DNA from: Propionibacteriaceae bacterium UBA7704
Lineage (GTDB): Bacteria > Actinomycetota > Actinomycetes > Propionibacteriales > Propionibacteriaceae
Direction: 5' to 3'
NCBI GenBank assembly: GCA_002482525.1
Contig: DLGC01000010.1
Span: forward strand, 14,446-78,445
DNA length: 64,000 nucleotides
Below the pieces are notes generated by a model that was not told where the DNA came from, did no database searches, and worked only from the letters and a program-made list of their open reading frames with translations. Numbering within the stretch: position 1 is the stretch's first letter; every line of letters begins with the position of its first letter. The translations under genes were made by a program, and so were the position numbers. Positions 22,230 to 31,248 of the stretch are shown piece by piece.

Positions 22230-24950
22230 TCATGGTCCGAGTCGCCTTCGTCGCAGCAGGAAGGGACCGGCTGCCAGGCCGATCACCGATGCCACCAGTA
22301 CTCCGCCGTAGATGGCCGTTGGTGGACCGTTTGTTGTGGAATCGGGCGTCGGGGCGGGCGTCTGCGACGGAAAGTCCACCGGCGTCAGGCCACTGCCCGC
22401 GCTGGGCTGCGACGCGGGCGCGGCTGCTGACGATGTCCCAGCGGGTTGGCTCGACGAACTGGCCGAAGGCTTCGGCGATGACGTGGCCGGAGTCGACCGT
22501 CGAAGGCTGTCAGCGGCTTTACCCGCCTGGGAGCGCAGCGCCGCCGGCAGCGGCGCATAGCCCTCGGGAAGCTCACCGATGGCCGTGCCGACACTCTGAC
22601 CTTGGGCGCTGGTGGCGGTGTCGATCAAGTCGGCGTAGGCCCGCCGCTGCGCCGCCGGGGTCGAGGCATCGACAGCGAGATAGACGATGCCTGTCAGCGG
22701 GTAGGCCGTGGCCGGCAGGGCATCAGCATCGGGAACCATCGAGAAGCCGGTCACCGTGCTGGAGGTGCGCGCTGCGACAGCGGCCGACATGCTCTTGGTC
22801 GAGGCCGACACGAAGGTGTCGGGCTGGTTGGGAACCTGCAACGCGGCCATCGGCAGTCCGAGCCGTTCGGCCTCGGCATAGCTGGTGACCCCATTGATGA
22901 AGGCGTTGGTCCAACGCAGCTGGCCATCGCTGGTGTAGGTGCCCCCGTTGGGCAGATTCGAATTGGGATTCCAGGTGGTCTTGGAGCCGGTGTTCACCTT
23001 GAACACTCGGGTCGCCGCTGCGGCGAAGCTTGCCGCATAGGGAACCGCCTGCGACATGTCATAGCGCGGCTGGCTCTCGGTGGTGAGCATCCGGGGCATG
23101 AGGGTCTGATCCGACTGCCCCAGGGTGTCGACGTCGGCGTCGCACAGGCACAGTGAATTCCCCGCACTGTCGGCAAGCCCTACCTTCGTCCACAGATAGG
23201 CGCCATCGGCGTCGGTCTTGGGGACCAGCGTGGAGACCTTCGCGCCGGTGGTGTTGGGCAGGTTCTTTTCCACCATCGTGGGCACCACGCCCGCATAGCT
23301 TTTCGGCAAGTAGTAGGGGTTGATCGTCATTCCCGCGTTCTTGCTGTCGCCGTCGCGAACGTTGTCGGCCTGGCCTGCCAGAAACGCCCGAGCCTTGTCG
23401 TCGGCTTGCAGGTAGCTCCACAACGCGGCGATGGCATCCGAGCCGTTGGGCCCGACAAGCACCAGGCTTCCATTTCCGCTGAGGTTCACGCCGGGGTTCA
23501 GCTCAGTGAATTCCCGGTCCAGGCGCAGCGCGCGAACCGGGCTTTGCCAGGTGCTGGCTGGAAGCTTCCAGGTGCTGTCCGGCACGGTGTGGAGGACGCC
23601 CAATCCCCCGACGCCCGTCGTCAAACCCAATCCGCTGCTCCAGGCGTAGGAGTTGGTGACCAGTTTCGCGATCAGCCGGGGGGTCAGCTTGATATTGGTG
23701 TAGCTGGCGCCGTCGTTGTTGGCCACATAGGCGATCCCGATCGACGCCACCGCCATCGGCGCATAGACGACCTTGGTCGCGGCCAGGGCCGAATCGGTGA
23801 CCGAATCACTCACATACTTCGCCGTGATGGGACGCATGGTGAAGACGGCGGACGCCTGCCCGCTCACCAACTGCTCCCGAGCCAGGGCGTCGGCAGAACT
23901 TGTGAAGGTGAATGCCTGGGAAGTCGCGCGACACAGTTCTCGCTGCCAGGAGCTGATGGCGTTTTGCGCCAACTCCGATCCGCCCACCGGAATCTCACTA
24001 CCCCCGGTGGCGCAGGCATCGGCAGTCGGACGGAAGGTGAGCGGGACCACGACTCGGTTTCCCCAATAGTCGCAGTTCGGGTTTACCGGCGACCCTTGCT
24101 GGGCAACCGGATAATCCGTCAAGTTCGTGGTGCAGTAGTTGCGCGAGGTCGAGTTGTGTTCGCCGCGGGGAACCACGACGAGCCAGCACTGGTCGCTGGT
24201 CGCGGTGACGGTTCCGCCGCAGCCCAGGTAGGGCTGCGAAGCCGACGACTGCGTTTCAAATTCGAAAGTGGCACTGCCGTTGGATTCCACCGGAACGGTG
24301 CGTTCGTTGGTGGTGGCGGCGTTGAAGACATCCAGGATGGGGGCGTCCTGACTGATCGAGTCGGTGGCGCCGCTGGAGTAGACCGTGCCGTCCACCGCGC
24401 GGAACGGCACGTCGAGTTCGCCGGGGTGCTTGAAGTAGGACTTGGTGAAGGTGGTACCGCGGCCATTGGCATTGCCGACGCCGGTCTCTTCACCGATGAG
24501 CACGCTGGGAGCGCTCTTCGCGTCGTACTCGAAAGCGCCCCACTCGCAGTTCTTGTAGAAATCGGCGGCCTGCGGGTCACCCCAGCACTGCATCGCTTGC
24601 AGGAAGTTCGAGCCGAACTCATACCGGGTGCCGCCGGTCGATTCGACGATGGCTGTTGCGCCCGGCATTCCGGTGACCTTCACCGTGACGGTCTGATCGA
24701 TCAGGTCTTTGGTCTGATCCACGCTGACCGTCAGGTTCTTGAAGTCTTGATAGTGCTTGCTGGTGGCATCGCGCACGGGTTGATATGCCGCCGCCCGACT
24801 GGTGTCGGCATTCCACGCCACCGAGAGCGCTGAATCGCTGGTCGACGTGGCTCGCGCCACGGTGACACTGAACCCGGCGCCGCTTGCCACAACCATCGCG
24901 CTGGCAGCCAGCGCACTGATCAAGGCCCACGCGGCCCGCCTTGTGTTCAT
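22230..24950 (-). CDS. Giant membrane-anchored surface protein with PstS-like region
   Basis: 906 aa. Signal peptide 1-35, then a large extracellular part with several Cys pairs (e.g. QCWGDPQ, YKNCEW, PYLGCGG, DQCWLVV, LCLCDADVD). The middle region around 330-480 resembles phosphate-binding proteins (REQLVSGQASAVFTMRPIT, IAYVANNDGASYTNIKLTP). A Ser/Pro/Ala-rich stalk (about 815-875) leads to a C-terminal helix and an RRRRLGP tail. No LPxTG, so it is held by the helix. The start ATG 24950 overlaps the pstS stop (ATGA) and has GGAAGG upstream. No family name can be given with confidence. Its place inside the pst operon suggests an accessory ligand-capturing role at the cell surface. Confidence 0.78.
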   Translation of the reverse strand: MNTRRAAWALISALAASAMVVASGAGFSVTVARATSTSDSALSVAWNADTSRAAAYQPVRDATSKHYQDFKNLTVSVDQTKDLIDQTVTVKVTGMPGATAIVESTGGTRYEFGSNFLQAMQCWGDPQAADFYKNCEWGAFEYDAKSAPSVLIGEETGVGNANGRGTTFTKSYFKHPGELDVPFRAVDGTVYSSGATDSISQDAPILDVFNAATTNERTVPVESNGSATFEFETQSSASQPYLGCGGTVTATSDQCWLVVVPRGEHNSTSRNYCTTNLTDYPVAQQGSPVNPNCDYWGNRVVVPLTFRPTADACATGGSEIPVGGSELAQNAISSWQRELCRATSQAFTFTSSADALAREQLVSGQASAVFTMRPITAKYVSDSVTDSALAATKVVYAPMAVASIGIAYVANNDGASYTNIKLTPRLIAKLVTNSYAWSSGLGLTTGVGGLGVLHTVPDSTWKLPASTWQSPVRALRLDREFTELNPGVNLSGNGSLVLVGPNGSDAIAALWSYLQADDKARAFLAGQADNVRDGDSKNAGMTINPYYLPKSYAGVVPTMVEKNLPNTTGAKVSTLVPKTDADGAYLWTKVGLADSAGNSLCLCDADVDTLGQSDQTLMPRMLTTESQPRYDMSQAVPYAASFAAAATRVFKVNTGSKTTWNPNSNLPNGGTYTSDGQLRWTNAFINGVTSYAEAERLGLPMAALQVPNQPDTFVSASTKSMSAAVAARTSSTVTGFSMVPDADALPATAYPLTGIVYLAVDASTPAAQRRAYADLIDTATSAQGQSVGTAIGELPEGYAPLPAALRSQAGKAADSLRRSTPATSSPKPSASSSSQPAGTSSAAAPASQPSAGSGLTPVDFPSQTPAPTPDSTTNGPPTAIYGGVLVASVIGLAAGPFLLRRRRLGP

Positions 24951-26590
24951 AGCGTTGTCCTTCCGCGTGATCTTCGCGATCGGCGACGCACGAGCATCGG
25001 CGGCAGCAATACCGCAACCGCCACCAGCAGCCCCGCCGACACCATCGAGGCGTAGGCGGCCGGCGTCGGCCGAGCGAGGGGAATGGACACCGGGACACCC
25101 GCCACCTGGCCTTGGGGCGCTGACAGTTCTGAACCGGCTGCGATCTCGCTTCCGGTGCCTTGGGCCGCGCCTGCCTGAGCGGCGCTGCTTGCTGCCGCAC
25201 CGCTGCCGGTGCCCGTCCCCGAACTGCCTGAGGCGGAGGATCCCGGGGTGGTGGACGTTTGTTTTGCGCCGCCGGTGCCGGAGGTGCACTGGGTGGGCCC
25301 CTTCTTGTCACACGCGGCCGGATAGGGCGCGGTCTGGGCCAGTTTGTTCGCCCCGGAGGCCGAGAAGGTCGGATTGTGGCAATCCGAGATCCCCTTGATC
25401 ACCGGGTCGCCGCCCGGAATCTTCTGGATCTGGCTTTGTCCGGCCTTGACGAGGTTGATCGGCAGCGGAGAGTAGCCCAGTACCTCGGCAGACTGTTGGC
25501 CTTCGCACAGGAAGTAGGCCCCGAAGTCAGCGAGCGTGCGGCCTTTGTCGAGAGTGAACCCGTTTTGGGTCGACGTCGGCAGGATGATGTAGGAGTAGCT
25601 CGACAGCGGATAGGTGCGCTTGTCCTTGTCGGTGTAGACCCCGTTCAGGTTCTGGGTGAGGTAATCCACCGAGTTCTTGTCGGTGTTGATGCGCGCCTTC
25701 AGCAGCGCGACCGCGACGTTCTGCGCAGTGGGTTCGGTGTAGTAGCCGGCAGCGTTGAGGACTTTGGCCACCGGAAAGCCGGAGTTCAGCGCATAGGAAT
25801 ACTCGACGAAGGTGATCGCGCCCACGGCATGGGGCTGCGCAACGTAGCCGGCCACCCCATTCGACCCGGAGCGGGAGACGAAGCCCGATCCGGGGGCCAC
25901 CGGATAGTTCGAGGTCACGCCGCAGTGCCCGCTGACCAGCGGACGCCCCACCTTGCCACAGTAGGCATCCCAGTACTTCGGGTACATCTGGCGCAGCCAG
26001 ATCGACACCTGTGCGGTCGCGCCGGAGCCGTCGGAGCGCACCACCGGCACGATGGGGATGGCGGGAAGATCCAGCAGCGGGTTGTCTGCCTTGATCGCCG
26101 GATCGTTCCAGCGAGTGATCGAACCGGTGAAGATCTGCGCGATGGTAGTGCCGGACAGCCGCAGATTGGTGACCCTCTTGCCGCCGATCACCAGGTTGTA
26201 CATGAAGGCGGTTCCACCGGCCACGATCGGCATGTACGCATACGGCCGTAAGGGGCGGGTGTCCTTCTCGTTGGAGTTGGAGATCGCATAGGGAATCTCG
26301 CTGACCCCGAAGTCGGCGGTGCCGTTGGCGAAGTCGGTGCGTCCGATGGTCGATCCGGATTCCGAATAGGTGATCTTCCACTGGTAGTTGGCCCACACGT
26401 TGCGGATCCACGCCTGCAGGGCGTTGGCAGACCAGGTGGAGCCCGATCCCACGATCGGGGCATGGATACCAGACGCCTGGGCAGGCGTGACGGCGGTCAG
26501 GCCGGTGAAACCAAAGCTGATCAGCGTAAGGCCGGTAACCACAGCGACCATCCGCCACCACTGGGGGTGTGACCCCATCCTCGTACTCAT
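24947..26590 (-). CDS. pstS: Phosphate-binding protein PstS with C-terminal membrane anchor
   Basis: 547 aa. A signal peptide (about 1-40, AQA-S) precedes the phosphate-binding fold with GSGSTWSANALQ, SESGSTIGRTDFANG, DFGVSEIPY and VVRSDGSGATAQ, the usual phosphate-contacting loops. Beyond about residue 400 there is a Ser/Gly/Thr-rich stalk and a C-terminal helix ending RRRSRRSRGRTTL. Actinobacterial PstS proteins are usually lipoproteins of about 370 aa; this one has no lipobox Cys and is held by its C-terminal helix instead. The start overlaps the pstA stop (ATGA). Confidence 0.9.
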   Translation of the reverse strand: MSTRMGSHPQWWRMVAVVTGLTLISFGFTGLTAVTPAQASGIHAPIVGSGSTWSANALQAWIRNVWANYQWKITYSESGSTIGRTDFANGTADFGVSEIPYAISNSNEKDTRPLRPYAYMPIVAGGTAFMYNLVIGGKRVTNLRLSGTTIAQIFTGSITRWNDPAIKADNPLLDLPAIPIVPVVRSDGSGATAQVSIWLRQMYPKYWDAYCGKVGRPLVSGHCGVTSNYPVAPGSGFVSRSGSNGVAGYVAQPHAVGAITFVEYSYALNSGFPVAKVLNAAGYYTEPTAQNVAVALLKARINTDKNSVDYLTQNLNGVYTDKDKRTYPLSSYSYIILPTSTQNGFTLDKGRTLADFGAYFLCEGQQSAEVLGYSPLPINLVKAGQSQIQKIPGGDPVIKGISDCHNPTFSASGANKLAQTAPYPAACDKKGPTQCTSGTGGAKQTSTTPGSSASGSSGTGTGSGAAASSAAQAGAAQGTGSEIAAGSELSAPQGQVAGVPVSIPLARPTPAAYASMVSAGLLVAVAVLLPPMLVRRRSRRSRGRTTL

Positions 26591-27828
26591 CCCGACCCGA
26601 CCGCCTCCGAGCCGGAGATACCGGCACGTTCACGCCCGAGGAAGCGCCGCAGATCGCGAGCCGAAGCCCGTTGAGCGCGCGCTAAGCCCCGCTCGGTGAG
26701 GACGCCTGGTCCGCGTCCCCCCAGCAGGCGGGCAAGCATGAATAACACGAAGACCAGCACCATCAGTACGGCGGCGGCGCCGAAGCCGCGCGCGATCTGG
26801 GTGGGTTCGGGGCTCTTCACCAAGGTGAAAGTCGCAAACGGCAGCGAGGTCATCGGACCGGAGAAGGGGTTGAGATTGAAGAAGGTGGTGTAGCCGGCGG
26901 TGAGCAACACCGGACTGGTCTCGCCGATGCCGCGGGCGGTGCCGAGCACTACCGCGGTCATGAGTCCGGAGCGCGCCGTGGGGAGGGTCACATGCCACAC
27001 GGTGCGAAGCCGGCTGGCACCGGTGGCCAGTGCCGCCTCTTTCAGGGTGGCCGGAACCAGTCGCAGCACGACATCGGCCGAGCGGATGATGATCGGCAGG
27101 ATCATGATGGTCACGGCCAAGGCTGCGGCGAAGCCGGACTTGTCCAGGCCGAACATGAGCACGTAGGTGGCCAGAATGAACAGCCCGCAGATGATGCTCG
27201 GCAGCGCGGTCATGGCCTCCACCACGGTGCGCAGCACTCGGGTGAACCGGGAGGGAAACTCCGCCATGCAGACCGCAGCGAGCAGCCCCAACGGGATGGA
27301 GATCGCCAACGCGATCGCGATCATGATCAAGGTGCCCACGGCGGCGTGCGCCATGCCGCCGACACTCAACGGATCCAAGGGTCCGGCCAGGGAGAGATCC
27401 TGAACCCAGAAGTTCCACTGGCTGAAGGCCGCCGACCCTCGAATGAGGGCGAACACCACGACCAGGATCAGCGCCAGCAGCAAGGTGACGGCCGCAGAGT
27501 GGATCACCACTGCGATGATGCGGTCCTGCACCGTGACCCGATCAGCGTCCAAGCTGACCATCACCGCGTAGAGCCCGACGAAAAGCAGATAGGCGATCGC
27601 GACGAAACCGACCGGGCTGTCAATCGGCAGCACCTGAGTGGTGAGCCAGTAGGTGATCGCCACCGCAGCGAGGGCGGCACCGACGATTCGCACTATGTCA
27701 TCGGCTCGGATTCCCGACAGCGGACGGCGAATCTGCCCGGCGGCATCGGTGGTGACCTCCTCCGAGCGCACCTGGGTGCGGGCACCGATACTCGCCAGTC
27801 CGGTCGAGGCGTTCAGCCGATCGCTCAT
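26587..27828 (-). CDS. pstA: Phosphate ABC transporter permease PstA
   Basis: 413 aa membrane subunit. Eight hydrophobic segments: two N-terminal ones (about 45-95) beyond the usual six. The binding-protein-dependent transport motif is seen around EAALATGASRLRTVWHVTLP, which docks with PstB, and ARGIGETSPVLLTAG is typical of PstA. The long cytosolic N-terminus (about 45 residues) and an Arg-rich C-terminal tail make it longer than the usual 280-300 aa. pstC ends four bases upstream; the stop overlaps the pstS start. Confidence 0.92.
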   Translation of the reverse strand: MSDRLNASTGLASIGARTQVRSEEVTTDAAGQIRRPLSGIRADDIVRIVGAALAAVAITYWLTTQVLPIDSPVGFVAIAYLLFVGLYAVMVSLDADRVTVQDRIIAVVIHSAAVTLLLALILVVVFALIRGSAAFSQWNFWVQDLSLAGPLDPLSVGGMAHAAVGTLIMIAIALAISIPLGLLAAVCMAEFPSRFTRVLRTVVEAMTALPSIICGLFILATYVLMFGLDKSGFAAALAVTIMILPIIIRSADVVLRLVPATLKEAALATGASRLRTVWHVTLPTARSGLMTAVVLGTARGIGETSPVLLTAGYTTFFNLNPFSGPMTSLPFATFTLVKSPEPTQIARGFGAAAVLMVLVFVLFMLARLLGGRGPGVLTERGLARAQRASARDLRRFLGRERAGISGSEAVGSG

Positions 27829-27832
27829 GACG

Positions 27833-28873
27833 TCAGCTCGCCGCCCCGGATCGGGACCGTTGGATCAAGGCGCCGGCTGCGAAGTTGATTCCCATGGTGA
27901 TGATGAACAACACCAACCCGGCGGCCATCAAGGCAGACAGTTCGAACTGCGACGCCTCGCCGTTGCGCAGAGCGATCAGAGCCGACACCGAGTTCGACCC
28001 GGTCGTCAGCACCTGCCAGTTGATGACGAAGACCGGACTGATCACCAGGTAGACCGCGATGGTCTCCCCCAGTGCCCGGCCCAGGCCGAGCATGGTGCCG
28101 CCGACGATGCCTCCGAAACCGAAGGGGTAGACGACGGTGCGGATCATTCCCCATTTGCTCGAACCCAGGGCGAGCGCGCCTTCGCGTTCGCCGACCGGCG
28201 CCTGGGTGAAGACCTCACGCATGATAGAGGCTGCGATCGGGGCCACCATCATGGCCACCACCAGGCCTGCGATGAGCGCGCTGGCGGTGAACACCGTCGG
28301 GGTGGCCAGCGGATCGTCGGGATTGAACTGCGGCGCGGCGAAGATGGGGATCCACCCCAGATAGGTGCTCAACCATTGCGCCACCGGCAGCACCTGGCCT
28401 TCTAGCCAGAACATTCCCCACAGTCCATAGACCACGCTGGGAATGGCGGCCATCAGGTCCACCACGCCAACCAGGAGTCCACGCAGGTGTTTGGGGGCGT
28501 ATTCGGAGATGTAGGTGGCTGTGCCCAGCGCCAACGGGAGGGCCACGGCGATCGCGATCACCGCAATGGTCACGGTTCCGAAGAGGACCGCCGCAATCCC
28601 GAAGCGGTGCGAGTTCGGCTCCCAGGCCTGTTCGGTGAAGAAGGAGAATCCGGCCGCTGACACCGCCTCCGCACCACGCACGGCCAGGAACAGCCCGACC
28701 AAGGTCATTAACAGCAGTACCGCGACGCCGCCGCCGTGGGTGACGATGCCGAAGGCACGATCCGAGCCACCCAGCCGTGCCGTGATCGCCCTGGGCGAAT
28801 CCGGTTGCGGACGCACGACGACCTCCGGTTCGGGTGGACGTGCCACCTGACCCAGCACCGCGGGGTTCGGCAT
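27833..28873 (-). CDS. pstC: Phosphate ABC transporter permease PstC
   Basis: 346 aa inner-membrane subunit, six predicted helices. Typical PstC segments: GTATYISEYAP, MAAIPSVVYGLWG, the coupling motif EREGALALGSSKWGMIRTVVYP, and GLGRALGETIAVYLVI. It forms the phosphate channel with PstA. The start ATG 28873 has GGAG eight bases upstream. It is the first gene of the ten-gene minus-strand operon that ends with the PASTA kinase. Confidence 0.94.
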   Translation of the reverse strand: MPNPAVLGQVARPPEPEVVVRPQPDSPRAITARLGGSDRAFGIVTHGGGVAVLLLMTLVGLFLAVRGAEAVSAAGFSFFTEQAWEPNSHRFGIAAVLFGTVTIAVIAIAVALPLALGTATYISEYAPKHLRGLLVGVVDLMAAIPSVVYGLWGMFWLEGQVLPVAQWLSTYLGWIPIFAAPQFNPDDPLATPTVFTASALIAGLVVAMMVAPIAASIMREVFTQAPVGEREGALALGSSKWGMIRTVVYPFGFGGIVGGTMLGLGRALGETIAVYLVISPVFVINWQVLTTGSNSVSALIALRNGEASQFELSALMAAGLVLFIITMGINFAAGALIQRSRSGAAS

Positions 28874-29315
28874 CCAGTACTCCTGCTTTCCGTGCGGCCC
28901 CGCGATTGCGAGTCCGACGGCGTCAGCGTGCCAAAGGCGTCGCTGTCACCGTCGCGAGCTAGGTATCGGAATGCCCCGTGTCAGATGAACACCAGGAAAC
29001 CGCTAACCCTCGGTCAGCGTCGCGCCGCGGTGCGGGCACGGGCACCACAGGCCTGCAGCAGCCGGGAAGACGGCTTAGTCGCCCCGCAGCGCACGAGCCG
29101 AGCCGATCCGTTAAGACGAACTGATGAGTTGGATGAAGTTGCCCTGAGAATTCATCCATTCGGACGATAAGTCCCCCGCGAGGAGACGCCACCATCACCG
29201 CATTGCCATGCGGGGATCACCGTCTGGACAACTGCCAGCCATCTGGTGTTGACGTCGCCGTGTCACCATTCGAGTCGAGGCCCTGCGTTCCTGGCCGAGC
29301 GAAAGGCAGGTCGGT
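28874..29315. promoter_or_regulatory. 442-bp intergenic region upstream of pstC and the LuxR-type regulator
   Basis: No gene is visible. It must hold the promoters of the divergent pst operon and response-regulator gene. An inverted repeat TGGATGAA (29130-29137) / TTCATCCA (29151-29158) has its half-site centres 21 bp apart, as expected for a dimeric regulator. One PHO-like element GTTCATCTGAC reads on the minus strand near 28980-28991, but I could not find the 11-bp repeats of a full PHO box. Confidence 0.5.
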
Positions 29316-30032
29316 GTGATCCGGGTGGTCCTCGGTGACGACAATCTTCGACAGCGCAGAATGCTGCGTCAGCATCTGGAGGAATCCGGCGACATCGTGG
29401 TGGTCGGCGAGGCCGGCACGCACGAGGCGGTTCAGTTGCTGGCTCGGAATCGGCGTCCACACGTTGTACTCACCGACGTACTGTTGGCCGGCAAGCCCGG
29501 CCTGGCCACCATTCGGGCGCTGACCGCGCCGCAGCCGGCCCGTGCGGTGGGCGTCATGGTGCTCACCTCCCACCGAAACCACGCCCGAGCGATCGATGCC
29601 CTCGATTGTGGCGCGATCGCCTTCCTGACCAGACCGATCAACAATGCCGACCTGGCATCGTTCGTGCGGGCTGCCGCTGCCGGCCAGGTACTGCTCTCGG
29701 CCACCGTCACCACCGCGATCCGCACCGAATTAGTGGCTCGCGGAGCGATGCTGTGGGGTGATCGGGATCCGATCACCGACCTGCTCACCGCTACCGAACT
29801 CAGCGTGGTGGCCCTGCTGTGCTCAGGCTTGACCACCAACGAGGCGATCGCCGAGCAGCACCATGTGAGCGTCAACACCGTGCGATCCCAGTTGCAGCGG
29901 TGTCTACGCAAGACAGGCTTGAGTGATCGCACCCAACTGGCGCTGTGGGGGGTGCGGCACGGCCTGGGTCAGCCGAGCCGTCCTACGCCGCCACTCTCAC
30001 CGGATCTGCTCGCGCTGCCGGATTCGGGGTAG
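29316..30032 (+). CDS. Orphan NarL/LuxR-type response regulator
   Basis: 238 aa. The receiver domain has the acidic pair D8-D9 and phosphoacceptor D54 in VVLTDVLL, but the invariant Lys of the LTKP motif is Arg106 (FLTRPI). The C-terminal LuxR helix-turn-helix (about 165-225) reads LTATELSVVALLCSGLTTNE ... VSVNTVRSQLQRCLRKTG. No histidine kinase gene is adjacent. It is divergent from pstC, so it could regulate the pst-surface operon. Start GTG 29316 is preceded by AGGCAGG. Its last 36 bases overlap the convergent GTPase gene. Confidence 0.85.
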   Translation: MIRVVLGDDNLRQRRMLRQHLEESGDIVVVGEAGTHEAVQLLARNRRPHVVLTDVLLAGKPGLATIRALTAPQPARAVGVMVLTSHRNHARAIDALDCGAIAFLTRPINNADLASFVRAAAAGQVLLSATVTTAIRTELVARGAMLWGDRDPITDLLTATELSVVALLCSGLTTNEAIAEQHHVSVNTVRSQLQRCLRKTGLSDRTQLALWGVRHGLGQPSRPTPPLSPDLLALPDSG

Positions 30033-31127
30033 CCGCTTGGCCAGCTCGGATTCGAAGAGGTGACGCACGGCCTCGGTGTCGACCTTGCCGTCCAGCATCG
30101 GCAGGTTCTTGGTGAACGCCCGCTGGCATACCACCAGCCAGGCCTGACCCATCGCCAAGGTGAAGCCTGAGGCGACGGTGGCGTTGATCACACCGCCTGC
30201 CACGGATCCGGCACCGGGAATCAGCTTCAGCAGGCTCGACGCCGCAGCCCGGCCCGCCGAGGTGGCCACCGAGGTCGATGCCACCGCCAGCAACGCGGAC
30301 TTGTCCAGACCGAAGCCGTGCAGGTGGGCGATGCGCGCCATCATCGACAACTGGATGGGCACCAGTACCGCCGCTGAGGAGAACGGGATCGGCACCGCGG
30401 CGGCAGCAGCCGCTGCAGTGACAGCGGCGGCTACGGTCTTGTTCGATTGCGACGATTTGAGTTCCAGATCGATCTCCTGCGCTGCGGCGAGGGCTGCCTG
30501 AACCGCTTCTGGAGCACGGTGAAAGGTCGCCCGTAACACGTCGATCAAGCCGTAGGGCGACTGACCGGCGAACTGGTCCCTCAAGGCGTAGGTCATGAAG
30601 GGGCGCCCGCCGTAGATCGGCAGGTTGCGGTCTTTGATCTGGTTGGCGAGCTCGACGGCGTCGGGATGGAATCGACCTTCCCGCATCGGAACCTGAGTCA
30701 GCACCACGACCACCGGCAGGCCGAGGTCCGCCAGGGTACGGATGAAGCGCTCCTCGACCTCCTCGAACCGGCGGTCCATGCCACGCACGCAGTACCAGGC
30801 GACATGGATCTGGTCACTCAGTGCCTTGGTGCGGGATTGCTTCACCATGTCGGTGAGCTCTTTGAGGATTTCGGCGTCATCGCGCCCGATCTCCACCCCG
30901 CGGGTGTCGATGATGCCCAAGGTGCCGCGGTCGTCGAGGTAGATGTGCGAACCCATCGTGACCGGCGCCCCGATGCCGGTGTCGGCCACCGGCGCGCCGA
31001 AGATGGCATTGACCAAGGTGGACTTTCCCACCCCGGTCTTGCCGAAGACTGCAATATTCACACGACCGAGTTGCTCGGCCTGTTTGCCGAACTCGGCGCT
31101 GAACGATTCGGTGAACCACTGGGTCAT
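29997..31127 (-). CDS. Membrane-associated GTPase with DUF697-like C-terminal region
   Basis: 376 aa. G1 GKTGVGKST (about 30-38), G3 DTRG and a degenerate G4 (VVVLTQVP in place of NKxD), so nucleotide specificity may be relaxed. The C-terminal part is Ala-rich and hydrophobic (about 228-345), as in the HSR1/DUF697 family of membrane-binding GTPases. The cellular role of this family is unclear. Start ATG 31127 has no Shine-Dalgarno; TAGGCT is exactly 6 bases upstream, so the mRNA is probably leaderless. The 3' end overlaps the convergent regulator gene by 36 bp. Confidence 0.83.
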   Translation of the reverse strand: MTQWFTESFSAEFGKQAEQLGRVNIAVFGKTGVGKSTLVNAIFGAPVADTGIGAPVTMGSHIYLDDRGTLGIIDTRGVEIGRDDAEILKELTDMVKQSRTKALSDQIHVAWYCVRGMDRRFEEVEERFIRTLADLGLPVVVVLTQVPMREGRFHPDAVELANQIKDRNLPIYGGRPFMTYALRDQFAGQSPYGLIDVLRATFHRAPEAVQAALAAAQEIDLELKSSQSNKTVAAAVTAAAAAAAVPIPFSSAAVLVPIQLSMMARIAHLHGFGLDKSALLAVASTSVATSAGRAAASSLLKLIPGAGSVAGGVINATVASGFTLAMGQAWLVVCQRAFTKNLPMLDGKVDTEAVRHLFESELAKRLPRIRQREQIR

Positions 31128-31248
31128 GCAGCCAGCCTAGGGAGCACCCTTTCGCAAAGACATGGGGACCTCCCCTGACCCAACCCCGCTCGGGCCTCCC
31201 GCCGCGCCCTGACCAGGTCTCGCCTGCGGCGGCATGCCGCCAACCGGT

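Noticed and set aside
28874..29315. A full PHO box upstream of pstC
   Set aside because: Only one GTTCATC-like element was found; the required 11-bp-phased repeats are not visible.
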